Source: Denitrificimonas sp964516465 (GTDB lineage Bacteria; Pseudomonadota; Gammaproteobacteria; Pseudomonadales; Pseudomonadaceae). From it: a DNA stretch of 64,000 nucleotides. The notes beneath the pieces were generated by a model, which saw nothing but the letters and a program-made list of their open reading frames with translations, was not told the origin of the DNA and searched no databases. The stretch is taken from NCBI GenBank assembly GCA_964516465.1, contig CAZEZR010000002.1, positions 7,193 through 71,192 of the forward strand, in the 5' to 3' direction. Within the stretch, counting starts at the first letter, position 1. Each line of letters opens with the position of its first letter. A program made the translations under genes and the position numbers. Below are positions 35,921 through 44,474 of the stretch, in pieces.

Positions 35921-37225
35921 TTAGGTGGTTGAGTAACCCAAGTACTCCGGCAACCAGAGGGCAATTTGCGGGAAGAACAACACCAGCAATAACGCACTAA
36001 ACATGGTGACCATAAACAACATCGCCCAGCCAAAGGTTTCTTCGAGGCGGATATTGGCGACCTTGGTGGTGACCATCAGATTGATCGCCACTGGCGGGGT
36101 GAACTGGCCGATGGCAATATTCATCGCCAATAAAATACCAAACCAAACCGGATTCCATTCAAAGTATTGGATTAATGGCACCAGAATGGGCGTTAAAATC
36201 AAATAGATGGAAATGGCATCCAACAACATGCCCGCCAACAACACCAGTAGCATCACTAGTAACAGCAAAACCAGTGAGCTATCAGAGATGGAAAGAATAA
36301 CGTCCGCTAAGCGGGTAAAGGTGCCTAGCGTGGTGCCTGCCCAAGCAAAAATACCGGCTAATGAAATTATGATTAATACGATGCCAGAGATTTTCACGGC
36401 ATCATTAAACATCTCAAGCAAACCAGTCCAATTAAGCTGCCGGTACACGAAAGCACCAATCAATAAGCCATAGGTCACAGCCACCACCGCGGCTTCAGTC
36501 GGAGTAAACAGACCAGAGCGTAAGCCACCTAAAATAATCACCGGCGCTAATAAAGCCGGAATGGCTTTAACAAAACTGGCTCGAATCGATGGCAACTCTT
36601 CATCAGAGCTTTTCGCCGTTTCCCAACCGTTACGCTTAGCCAAGAAGTACGCCGGCACCAGCAACGATGCACCGGCTAATAAACCTGGAAACAAACCTGC
36701 GGCAAATAAGGCGCGCAAATCCAAACCCGGCATCATCACTGAGTACAAAATCAGCGCAATGGACGGCGGAATAAGAATCGCCGTAGACGAGGCTGCGGCA
36801 ATTAAAGAGGCCGAAAACGGACGCGGGTAGCCGGCTTTAGTCATGCTGGGCAACATCACCATCGCCACCGCGGCAGCATCGGCAGGGCCTGAGCCACTCA
36901 TACCGCCCATAATCAAACAAACCAGTACTGCCACCAGCGCTAAGCCGCCATGCCTGCGACCAATCAAAGATTGAGCAAAATTAACCAGACTGGCCGCCAC
37001 CCCTGCCCGCTCAAAAATAATCCCGGTCAAAATAAACAGCGGAATCGCAATCAATGGGTATTTGGCAATACTGTTATAGGTGTTGGTACCCAGCGTCGCC
37101 AACATATCCGGTGATAGACCAGTGACAATAGCGGCTGCACCACCCAAACCTAAGGCAAAGGCGACCGGCATACCTATCACTAAACAGAGACCGAAAATTA
37201 ACAGCATCCATAAGTCAGGGTTCAT
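35921..37225 (-). CDS. dctM: TRAP transporter large permease (DctM)
   Basis: 434 residues, about 12 helices, DctM family. Typical segments: FGLCLVIGMPVAFALG, PLFILTGIIFERAG, GGMSGSGPADAAA and the late FTPPVAINLMVTTKVA. It moves solute together with sodium or protons, using the binding protein encoded at 37784. It overlaps dctQ by 4 bases. With the upstream genes it forms a P-Q-M operon read right to left. Substrate is an organic acid or similar anion, unknown. Confidence 0.93.
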   Translation of the reverse strand: MNPDLWMLLIFGLCLVIGMPVAFALGLGGAAAIVTGLSPDMLATLGTNTYNSIAKYPLIAIPLFILTGIIFERAGVAASLVNFAQSLIGRRHGGLALVAVLVCLIMGGMSGSGPADAAAVAMVMLPSMTKAGYPRPFSASLIAAASSTAILIPPSIALILYSVMMPGLDLRALFAAGLFPGLLAGASLLVPAYFLAKRNGWETAKSSDEELPSIRASFVKAIPALLAPVIILGGLRSGLFTPTEAAVVAVTYGLLIGAFVYRQLNWTGLLEMFNDAVKISGIVLIIISLAGIFAWAGTTLGTFTRLADVILSISDSSLVLLLLVMLLVLLAGMLLDAISIYLILTPILVPLIQYFEWNPVWFGILLAMNIAIGQFTPPVAINLMVTTKVANIRLEETFGWAMLFMVTMFSALLLVLFFPQIALWLPEYLGYSTT

Positions 37226-37707
37226 TGCTCGTCCCCTATCTGGGGATCGCCATCGCGTAAACGATCAAACAGGTTTTGTGTGCAGCGCACGATAATGGCA
37301 CAGGCTAATACCGGTAGCCAAATTAAGTAAATCCAAGTTGGATAGCCCAAACCCGGTGACAGAGATTCCCACGAGTATTCTTCATAAGTGAGCAATCCGC
37401 CATACCAAACCACCAAGCCCAGTACCACCACGGTGCCGAGCCACTGCAAGATATACACGACCCGACGTCCAGCTAAGCCCAAATAGTTTTCTAACAGGGT
37501 GATACGAATATGTTCATTGCTGCGTGCCGCAACTGCTGCACCAGCAAAGGCCAATACCACCATTAAAAAAACGGAAAATTCTTCAGTAAACGCAAAAGAT
37601 GCGTTAGTGGTATAGCGCACCACAACGTTGGCCAAGCTAATCATACTAATCCCAGCCAAAGCGATAATGCCCAGCCACGATTCGAGGGAGATTGGTTTCT
37701 TTGACAT
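37222..37707 (-). CDS. dctQ: TRAP transporter small permease (DctQ)
   Basis: 161 residues with four helices; ANVVVRYTTNASFAFTEEFSVFLMV is the typical DctQ region, with the R-x-x-x-N and W/F-EE pattern. It partners the large permease encoded with a 4-base overlap. ATG 37707 is taken as start; a TTG at 37719 is possible. It sits 76 bases after the binding protein gene. Confidence 0.9.
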   Translation of the reverse strand: MSKKPISLESWLGIIALAGISMISLANVVVRYTTNASFAFTEEFSVFLMVVLAFAGAAVAARSNEHIRITLLENYLGLAGRRVVYILQWLGTVVVLGLVVWYGGLLTYEEYSWESLSPGLGYPTWIYLIWLPVLACAIIVRCTQNLFDRLRDGDPQIGDEQ

Positions 37708-37783
37708 AAATAACTGCAACCAGAGAAGCTAAAACCCAGCGCCGATTAGAGGTACCGGGACTGGGTTTTAGAGTAAGTGTAAA

Positions 37784-38788
37784 TTAGCGGTTTTTAATGG
37801 CGTCTTGTGCGCTATCAACCAGTTTTTTACCGATACGCGGTGTCCATTTTTCATAGACTTTCTGCGTTGCATCAACAAACGCCTGATGCTGCTCGGGTGT
37901 GAGCTCAGTGACTTCGACACCACGCTCACGAATTGCTTGCAAAGTGTCAGCTAACTCAGAGCGGGACTTTTCGATTTCCCAAGCACCGGCATCAATCGCC
38001 GCTTGTTTAAGCAGTGCCTGATCATCTGCAGACAGCGTTGACCACACACGCTTACTTACACCGAAAATCAACGGATCATTCATGTAGTGCCACAGTGTCA
38101 AGTAATTCTGATTGGCACGATCAGCACGGGCCACATCAAACACCGCCAGCGGGTTTTCTTGACCATCAACTGCGCCGGTGGTGAGTGCTGGCAACGCATC
38201 GGTCCAACTCATTTGGGTGGGGTTGGCGCCTAAGGCATTAAAGGTATCCAAAAATAACGGTGAACCCACCACCCGTACTTTTAAACCTTTCAGGTCGGCG
38301 GGCTCGTTCAATACACCGCGGGAGTTAGAAATTTCACGGAAACCATTTTCACCCCAAGCCAAAGGCACCACACCTCGTTTTTCAATGGCAGCAAATACCA
38401 TTTCTCCGGTCTCACCTTGGGTAATCGCATCGACTGCGGCGTTATCCGGCATTAAAAACGGTAAGGAGAACAGATTGACTTCCGGCACTTGGGTCGACCA
38501 GTTAATGGTGGAACCTACCGCCATATCAATCAAACCACTGCGCATCGCAGAAAACTCGCGAGTTTGGTCGCCGGAGACCAGCTGCGCATTTGGGTAAATT
38601 TTTAGCGTAATGCGACCTTCAGAACGTTCCTCTACCAGCTCAGCCCATTTAGTCGCCGCTTGCCCCCAAGGGAAAGCTTCAGATAATACGGTGGAAACAG
38701 AAAACTCACGGGTTTCTTCAGCAAAAGTAGATGTAGCGCTAAAAGCTAAACAAGCAGCACTGAGTAACAGCCATTTTTTGATTCGCAT
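37784..38788 (-). CDS. dctP: TRAP transporter substrate-binding protein (DctP)
   Basis: About 334 residues with a signal peptide (KKWLLLSAACLAFSATSTFA) and the periplasmic DctP fold: WAELVEERSEGRITLKIYPN, GLIDMAVGSTINW, and the substrate-site region LKGLKVRVVGSPLFLDTFNALGANPTQMSW with the conserved Arg that pairs with the solute carboxylate. It is the first gene of the P-Q-M operon. GGAGA precedes ATG 38788. An inverted repeat CTCCAACG / CGTTGGAG flanks the leader (38797-38859). Confidence 0.92.
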   Translation of the reverse strand: MRIKKWLLLSAACLAFSATSTFAEETREFSVSTVLSEAFPWGQAATKWAELVEERSEGRITLKIYPNAQLVSGDQTREFSAMRSGLIDMAVGSTINWSTQVPEVNLFSLPFLMPDNAAVDAITQGETGEMVFAAIEKRGVVPLAWGENGFREISNSRGVLNEPADLKGLKVRVVGSPLFLDTFNALGANPTQMSWTDALPALTTGAVDGQENPLAVFDVARADRANQNYLTLWHYMNDPLIFGVSKRVWSTLSADDQALLKQAAIDAGAWEIEKSRSELADTLQAIRERGVEVTELTPEQHQAFVDATQKVYEKWTPRIGKKLVDSAQDAIKNR

Positions 38789-39103
38789 TGTAGTCTCCAA
38801 CGTTATTTTGAGCGCACGATATTAGCAGAATATGTCGCCAAGGCTTTAGTTCGTTGGAGATATTTGCGAATAGATGAGCTCAATCTAACTGACATGCTGA
38901 TACATTTTTTACTGCCCATTATTGCGTGAACTAGCGCTGTGACCCGCGTTGAACCCTTGATTATGCCCTGATGCTATAAATGTAACTGAGTGGACGAACA
39001 CATAATAAGCCTGAGCATAGTCATTTAACGTCTGGACTCACAATTCTGCATACCTATTACGCCGCTGCACGTTGAGCCACTGGTTAACTAGAATATTAAG
39101 CCG
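38789..39103. promoter_or_regulatory. Upstream region of first TRAP operon
   Basis: About 315 bases without a gene. The inverted repeat CTCCAACG (38797-38804) / CGTTGGAG (38852-38859), 47 bases apart, brackets the probable promoter and ribosome-site area of dctP and could be a looped operator or an RNA stem. Confidence 0.4.
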
Positions 39104-39433
39104 TTAATCCTTAAAAATTATTGTGAGCAAAACCACTGAGTCTTCAACTGCTTTAACTAAATGCGGCTCATCAGGCATTAAATACAACAGCTGGTTCGGC
39201 AGCAAAACTTGTGTTTTACTCATTGCAGTACACTCAATTTTACCATTTATGCAATGCACAATAATGGGTCCTGTCACTTTGTGCTCTGGAATGTCTTTAC
39301 CAGCTGGAATAACTAGACGAGCCAATTCCATTTCATCTGTTTTCACAATGACTTTGGTTTTTTCATTGGGCATATCTTGTGCCCAAGTATCCAAGTCAAC
39401 AACTTCAGCTGGGGATGCGTGATGTGTGGCCAT
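39104..39433 (-). CDS. Cupin-fold small protein
   Basis: 109 residues with a single cupin-like beta barrel: ARLVIPAGKDIPEHKVTGPIIVHCINGKIE, then QLLYLMPDEPHLVKAVEDS. His in PEHK and His in EPHLV are the likely metal ligands; the second ligand set of motif 1 is incomplete. Such proteins are sensors or small enzymes. AGGAGA precedes ATG 39433. It lies about 110 bases downstream of the PLP-enzyme gene on the same strand and may be co-transcribed. Confidence 0.8.
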   Translation of the reverse strand: MATHHASPAEVVDLDTWAQDMPNEKTKVIVKTDEMELARLVIPAGKDIPEHKVTGPIIVHCINGKIECTAMSKTQVLLPNQLLYLMPDEPHLVKAVEDSVVLLTIIFKD

Positions 39434-39542
39434 GATGATCTCCTAATATTTTCTATAACGCCTTAAAAAGAAAAAGTACAGATAGCTAAAATACAAACGT
39501 AGCGAGCGAGCCAGCTCTACTTTGTCTTTGTTGATTAACGAA

Positions 39543-40538
39543 TTAAATTATTTTCCCATCGCTAAATTCTTTAAGTTCATAAGCCTTTTTTAGCTCTTCA
39601 GGTGAAGCATTTGCACCACTGAACTGCAGGACCACCTTCTTCCCTGCTAATTGCTCTCTCAGTTTCCATGCAGCCATAACCGTTGAGCTGCCAGCCCCCT
39701 CAACGAGGTTTCTTGTATGGTGTGCCGCTAACGCTATGCCTTGTAAAATCTCCTGCTCAGAAAGCAGGATAAAGTCTCTAAGAGCATCTTTATAGATAGC
39801 AAAGGTTGTTGGATACGCCGTACCTGTAGCAAATCCACCGGCAAAGGTTTCATTAGGGCGTTCTAGTATCTCGCCGTGCTTCCATGAGTAATAGGCTGCC
39901 GATGATCGTTCTGCTTGCACAGCGTAAATATCAACTGCTGGTGCAATCGTCTTCAATACTGTTACCGCAGATGCCACTTCACTGCCAGCCCCCAATGGTA
40001 GGATGAGCGCCTCAACCTCGGGTAATTCATCCATGATTTCTAAAAATTCAGTGCCTACTCCATTAATCAGATGGGGCTCATTGGCCGGATGAACAGAGTA
40101 GTAACCTTGTGTTTGACTAATTTCAGCTACAACTAAGGATGATTCATCAAAGTTCCGACCGGCCTCCACCACTTCTACCCCAGCTTCCTGGATAAGATTA
40201 ATCTTCACAGGGTTGGTGCCTTCTGGAACCACCACTATTGCGGGAAGTTCAAAAAGTCTGGCTGAAGTTGCCACCGATACGCCATGATTGCCGGTGGAGA
40301 AAGTTACCACGCCTTTAATTCCTGCTTTTTTAATATGGGCCATAACATTAATACCACCACGGATTTTGAAGCTGCCGGTGATGTTTTGGTTCTCATGTTT
40401 AATATAGGCATCAAAGCCTAGCAATTTAGACAAGCCTGCATACTTGCGCAGCGAAGATGGCTTTAAATACTGCGCGACTATTTTTCTTGCCTTAAAAACT
40501 TCGCGCAATGAGATTGGATGGTTTTTTAATTCTTCCAT
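39543..40538 (-). CDS. Threonine/serine dehydratase-like PLP enzyme
   Basis: 331-residue fold-type II PLP enzyme. The PLP lysine is Lys58 in GSFKIRGG, with STGNHG near residue 82 holding the phosphate/substrate loop and LPLGAGSEV near 183 the glycine loop. It lacks the C-terminal regulatory ACT-like domain of biosynthetic IlvA, so it fits catabolic threonine/serine or hydroxy-amino-acid ammonia-lyases (serine racemase and EutB-like enzymes are relatives). Its place between two TRAP systems suggests use of an imported amino-acid-like compound; this is inference. Confidence 0.87.
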   Translation of the reverse strand: MEELKNHPISLREVFKARKIVAQYLKPSSLRKYAGLSKLLGFDAYIKHENQNITGSFKIRGGINVMAHIKKAGIKGVVTFSTGNHGVSVATSARLFELPAIVVVPEGTNPVKINLIQEAGVEVVEAGRNFDESSLVVAEISQTQGYYSVHPANEPHLINGVGTEFLEIMDELPEVEALILPLGAGSEVASAVTVLKTIAPAVDIYAVQAERSSAAYYSWKHGEILERPNETFAGGFATGTAYPTTFAIYKDALRDFILLSEQEILQGIALAAHHTRNLVEGAGSSTVMAAWKLREQLAGKKVVLQFSGANASPEELKKAYELKEFSDGKII

Positions 40539-41073
40539 TGTCCTGCGTACCCCTCGTCGTCTAACGCATCAAGCAGCCGACCAAAAGTACTCGACTGACT
40601 TAGTTTGTTCTGTGCCTGGCCCAGAATGGCAAAACATTTTTACTTGCCTCAACGCCAGTCTTTACTTATAGCGAACCCCTTATGCTTGTTCATCTTTTTT
40701 ACCATACAAAGTGTCAGAATTAACCAGGACTTATTATGAGTCTAGGAGACGAAAGGTTGCGCAAGAGTAAAAAGCTCGCTGTGAAGTTATCTAAACTTGG
40801 CCACCCCCACATTCGGTAAAGAAGAACAATCACTGCTGTTTTCTTGCCATCAATACATATGTTTGCCATGGTTACGCTAAATGTAATCTTGTATGGGTCG
40901 CCGAACCGCAGCTTGAGCGAACAGGACCCAACTGTGCAAAATACCCATCAATGTAAGTAAAGGGAGATACTAATAAACACACAACAGCCAGCTATAGCAC
41001 TATATAAGCGATAAAACGAACCGACAGATTCAATGCAATAAAAAACAAAATCGAAAATTCTGAAGGAGAAATT
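40539..41073. other. Gene-free upstream region of second dctP
   Basis: 535 bases between divergent genes. A 27-codon open frame from 40736 (MSLGDERLRKSKKL) has no clear family and a poor ribosome site. No strong hairpin is seen; the stretch must hold the promoters of the PLP-enzyme gene and dctP. Confidence 0.5.
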
Positions 41074-42090
41074 ATGAACTTCTATAAAAAACTGTGCGCT
41101 GCTGCAGTCTTTGCTCTTGTCACCGCGACTGGCGTGGCAAGTGCAGAAACATGGCGCTTTGGTCTCGAGGAAATCGAGGGCAGCGTCCAAGCAAAATATG
41201 CAGAGGCGTTTAAGGAACTCATAGAAGAAAAAAGTGGCGGTGATATCACCGTGCAATTGCTGCCTTATGGTAAATGGGGTTCCAGCTATTCTGAGCTGTA
41301 CGATGCCATCCAAGGGGGTGCTATCCAGATCGGCTTTGGCTCGGGTGCTTTGGGCGGCACTGTACCCGAGAGTCAGTTGCTCAGCCTGAACTTCGTTATG
41401 CCCAACGATCAGCTTGAAACCGTTAAAGTACTCAACTCGCCAGAGTTTCTTGACAGCGAACCTTGGCAGCAGTCTTTCCGCCAACGGGGACTGGTACCTT
41501 TAGCTGAACTAGCAGAAGGTTATCAAGTATGGACCTCCAATAAAGCCATTGAGAGCCCTGCTGATATGAACAACCTGGCGATCCGAGTGATGGACAATAG
41601 CCTATTGCGCTCCACCTACAATGCCTACGGCGCATCGCCGATCACCATTGCCTATGGCGAGCTCTACAGTGCACTGCAGCAAGGACAGGCCGAAGGCAAT
41701 ATTCAGCCGGTGTTTGCCCATGAAGAAATGGGTTTCTACGAAGTGCAGAAAAACATGATCTTCGCCGGCCAAGCGCAGTTTGTCGCCACACTGATGGGCA
41801 ATCTGGACTGGTATGAAGGGCTTTCCGATAAAGAGCAAGCCATGCTCAAGGATGTGACCAGCCAGCTGGTGCAGACCGGTCACGACATCCAGAGCAAGTT
41901 TAACCAAGAGCGTTTGGATACCATCAAGTCGAAAAGTGATATTAATATTATCGAGCTCAATGACGAGCAGCAGGACGCATTCCGCAAGCTGGCTGAGCCC
42001 GTGCGTCAAGTCTTTATTGATGAGGTTGGCGAGCGCGGTAAGCAGTCACTGGATATTTTATTACGTGAGTACGGCATGTCCGACTCTTAA
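41074..42090 (+). CDS. TRAP transporter substrate-binding protein (second system)
   Basis: 338 residues, signal peptide at about 1-24 (LCAAAVFALVTATGVASA), then the DctP fold: FKELIEEKSGGDITVQLLPYGKWG, and MNNLAIRVMDNSLLRSTYNAYGASP with the conserved substrate Arg. Strong ribosome site (GAAGGAG). It is on the plus strand and ends with its own terminator, while the matching DctM and DctQ genes run toward it on the minus strand, so the system must be expressed from two promoters. Confidence 0.92.
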   Translation: MNFYKKLCAAAVFALVTATGVASAETWRFGLEEIEGSVQAKYAEAFKELIEEKSGGDITVQLLPYGKWGSSYSELYDAIQGGAIQIGFGSGALGGTVPESQLLSLNFVMPNDQLETVKVLNSPEFLDSEPWQQSFRQRGLVPLAELAEGYQVWTSNKAIESPADMNNLAIRVMDNSLLRSTYNAYGASPITIAYGELYSALQQGQAEGNIQPVFAHEEMGFYEVQKNMIFAGQAQFVATLMGNLDWYEGLSDKEQAMLKDVTSQLVQTGHDIQSKFNQERLDTIKSKSDINIIELNDEQQDAFRKLAEPVRQVFIDEVGERGKQSLDILLREYGMSDS

Positions 42091-42139
42091 TACAAACTCA
42101 GCAGCACAGGTGCGCTAGCAGCACCTGATGCCTGAACCT

Positions 42140-42183
42140 AAAGCCGGTGGCGCCGATGTATAACCAGCGCACCGGCTTTTTTG
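42140..42183 (+). terminator. Rho-independent terminator after second dctP
   Basis: Stem AAAGCCGGTG (42140-42149) / CACCGGCTTT (42170-42179) followed by a run of T residues. It also separates dctP from the convergent dctM gene. Confidence 0.92.
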
Positions 42184-42201
42184 TTGCTGCTCAGCAAGCC
42201 T

Positions 42202-43485
42202 TCAATTGCCGCCCAACGATGGCAAGAACAGCGAGATCTGTGGAAACAAAATCAAAATAACTGTGGCCAGCAGTAAAATAAAGACAAAGGGTGGCGTGCC
42301 GCGAATAACATCCATATACGGTCGACGAAACACCGCAATTGCCGTGAAGATATCGCAACCAAACGGCGGTGTTGCCGAACCTATCGCCGCCTGTAGCGTA
42401 ACAATGACACCCACATGAATTGGGTCCAGGCCTGTGGACTGGATCAAGGGTTTAAAAATAGGCACCAAAATAAGAATGACCACAATCGGATCGACAAACA
42501 TACAACCGATGAAAAATGCGACGGCAATCAGCAACAGTGCGAGGGTCTGGTTGTCGCCAACCCGCTCTATAGTCGGACCAAGCAGTTGCTCTGGGATGCC
42601 TGCGGTGCCCAGCGCTTGGGAAAATGCTGCACCGATGGCCACTAAAATAAATACCACTGCGGTAATCATACCGGTCGACAGCGCCAAACTGCCAAGGTCG
42701 CGAATAGAAACCTTTCTGTAAATCACTACCTCGAGCAACAATGCATAAGCCACCGCAACCGCTGAGGCTTCAACGGCACTGAAATAACCACCGTATATTC
42801 CGCCGACCACAATAACTGGGAAGCCCATCGGCAAAATGGCTTTGCGCAAAGCTCTGAAACGCTCCGACCACGCCGCTTTCGGATCTGAGGACATCCCTTT
42901 GATGCGTGCCCATAAATAACAATAGGCCGAAAACATCAGCATAATCATCAGTCCCGGCAAAATCCCCGCCAAAAACAGATCGCCGATCGAGGTTTTCATC
43001 ACCACCCCATAGATGATGAAGCCGATGCTCGGGGGAATCAGTAGCGCAACATCACTGGCATTAATGATCAACGCTAAGGTAAAGGAGTCTGGGTAACCCT
43101 TAGCCAGCAGGCGCGGACGCATTGGCCCGCCCATAGCGACCACAGTTGCTTGGGTTGAGCCTGAGACGGCCCCAAACAGGGCGCAAGAAATGGCGGTGGT
43201 GATCGGCAGTCCACCGCGAATATGGCGGGTAAAAGAATCAACCAAGTCAAGCAGCCGATTTGCGGTATGGCCCTTGGTCAGGATGTCGGCGGCAAAAATA
43301 AACATCGGCACGGCAGCCAGTACCCAGCTGCTCACACCATTGGCCATCCAGCTGATGGCCTGATCCGGACCAAAAAAAGTCATATCCGTGAACATCATAA
43401 AGAGTGTACCCACGGCTAAGGGCACCATCATCGGAAACCCAAGCAAGAGCAGCACCAGCATAATTACGCACAATAGGATCAGCAT
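42202..43485 (-). CDS. TRAP transporter large permease (second system)
   Basis: 427 residues with about 12 helices. DctM segments such as GFPMMVPLAVGTLF, GAVSGSTQATVVAMGG, LIPPSIGFIIYGV and IGSATPPFGCDIF are clear. The last of these replaces the FTPPVAIN of the first system, showing that the two sets are not recent copies. GGAGC precedes ATG 43485; the gene begins 12 bases after dctQ. Confidence 0.92.
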   Translation of the reverse strand: MLILLCVIMLVLLLLGFPMMVPLAVGTLFMMFTDMTFFGPDQAISWMANGVSSWVLAAVPMFIFAADILTKGHTANRLLDLVDSFTRHIRGGLPITTAISCALFGAVSGSTQATVVAMGGPMRPRLLAKGYPDSFTLALIINASDVALLIPPSIGFIIYGVVMKTSIGDLFLAGILPGLMIMLMFSAYCYLWARIKGMSSDPKAAWSERFRALRKAILPMGFPVIVVGGIYGGYFSAVEASAVAVAYALLLEVVIYRKVSIRDLGSLALSTGMITAVVFILVAIGAAFSQALGTAGIPEQLLGPTIERVGDNQTLALLLIAVAFFIGCMFVDPIVVILILVPIFKPLIQSTGLDPIHVGVIVTLQAAIGSATPPFGCDIFTAIAVFRRPYMDVIRGTPPFVFILLLATVILILFPQISLFLPSLGGN

Positions 43486-43497
43486 ATTTCGCTCCGG

Positions 43498-44151
43498 TCA
43501 GTCGATTGTTGGTTTTTTGTTATGGACCGAGATGCCCTTTGGGCAGTGGTGTTCATCAGTGTTATCGAGCGGTATATCTGCATACTCTTCTTTTTCACGA
43601 AAGGAGCGGTAGATATCATCACTGAGCAGATTACGTATGACGGTCAAGCTGTATTGAATACCCGCCAAGCTGAAGCCCACGGGTAGCGCCAGATTGATAA
43701 CCCACATCGGAATACTCAGCGCAGAACTGGTGCGCCCGCGCGCATAAAGGGCAAGATCGTATTGCGCTGATTTGTAAGCAAAGTAAAACATCAAGGCCGC
43801 AGTACCGACACTGATAGTGATAAGCAGTGCTTTGCGCAAGCGTCCACTGAGAAGGTCATACACCGCCGACATGCGGATATGTCGTGCGTGGCGAGCAGCG
43901 TAACCGACGCCAACGAAGGTGATAATCACAATCAGCATTTCGGTAATTTCGTAGGTGCCGGGAATGCCGCGATTGAACAGAAGATTACCGACCACGTGGG
44001 CACTCATAAGAAATGCCATTAGCAGCACGCAACTAGCAATGGTCGTGCGCTCAATCCAACCGAGCCCCTGATCGATTGAATCAAGCACCGCAAGAAAGGC
44101 ATTGTGCTTAAGCTCTCCTTGGCTGCCGTCGGTTTTATCCGAGTCGTCCAT
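43498..44151 (-). CDS. TRAP transporter small permease (second system)
   Basis: 217 residues, larger than typical DctQ (about 160-180) because of polar extensions at both ends. Four helices with the DctQ-like GNLLFNRGIPGTYEITEMLIV and VGVGYAARHARHIRMSAVYD segments. GGGGGA precedes ATG 44151. Forms an operon with the large permease; convergent to its probable binding protein gene at 41074. Confidence 0.9.
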   Translation of the reverse strand: MDDSDKTDGSQGELKHNAFLAVLDSIDQGLGWIERTTIASCVLLMAFLMSAHVVGNLLFNRGIPGTYEITEMLIVIITFVGVGYAARHARHIRMSAVYDLLSGRLRKALLITISVGTAALMFYFAYKSAQYDLALYARGRTSSALSIPMWVINLALPVGFSLAGIQYSLTVIRNLLSDDIYRSFREKEEYADIPLDNTDEHHCPKGISVHNKKPTID

Positions 44152-44474
44152 GTATTCCCCCTGTATGCAGACGGCCGTTAATACTGCTTAGAATGAGGCC
44201 GCGCCGCTGCGCTGATCGCGTCTAAATCTATCTAAGTTATTATTGAGATTTGTCAATATACAAAAGAAAGGGTACAGCCAACAGAGCGCATTCGCCACCC
44301 TCAGTTGGCTTTCTATGGCTTTAACCAGACCCTACGAATCAGTATGAGTATTGGCCAGTTGATCAGTTAACCGTTGCTGTTTATCCTCCTCGCGCAGCAA
44401 TAGTTCGGCAGTAGAAGCTCCATGGCTCACGGAGGATTCGGCTGAAATCTGCGCGTCTTATTACCCAGCCCCTT
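44152..44474. promoter_or_regulatory. Upstream region of second dctQM operon
   Basis: No gene seen in these 320 bases. On the minus strand a perfect -35 box TTGACA (reverse complement at 44251-44256) lies about 100 bases ahead of the dctQ start, and it sits within the dyad TTTGT-N6-ACAAA, a layout expected for a repressor operator over a promoter (GntR-type regulators use AT-rich dyads like this). No regulator gene is adjacent. Confidence 0.4.

Noticed and set aside
38828..38845. TGGCGAC...CTGCT on the minus strand upstream of the first dctP, resembling a sigma-54 promoter
   Set aside because: The GG and GC pairs are 11 bases apart instead of the required 10, so it is unlikely to be used by sigma-54.
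40736..40819. 27-codon peptide frame upstream of the second dctP
   Set aside because: Too short to judge, with no upstream ribosome site of note.
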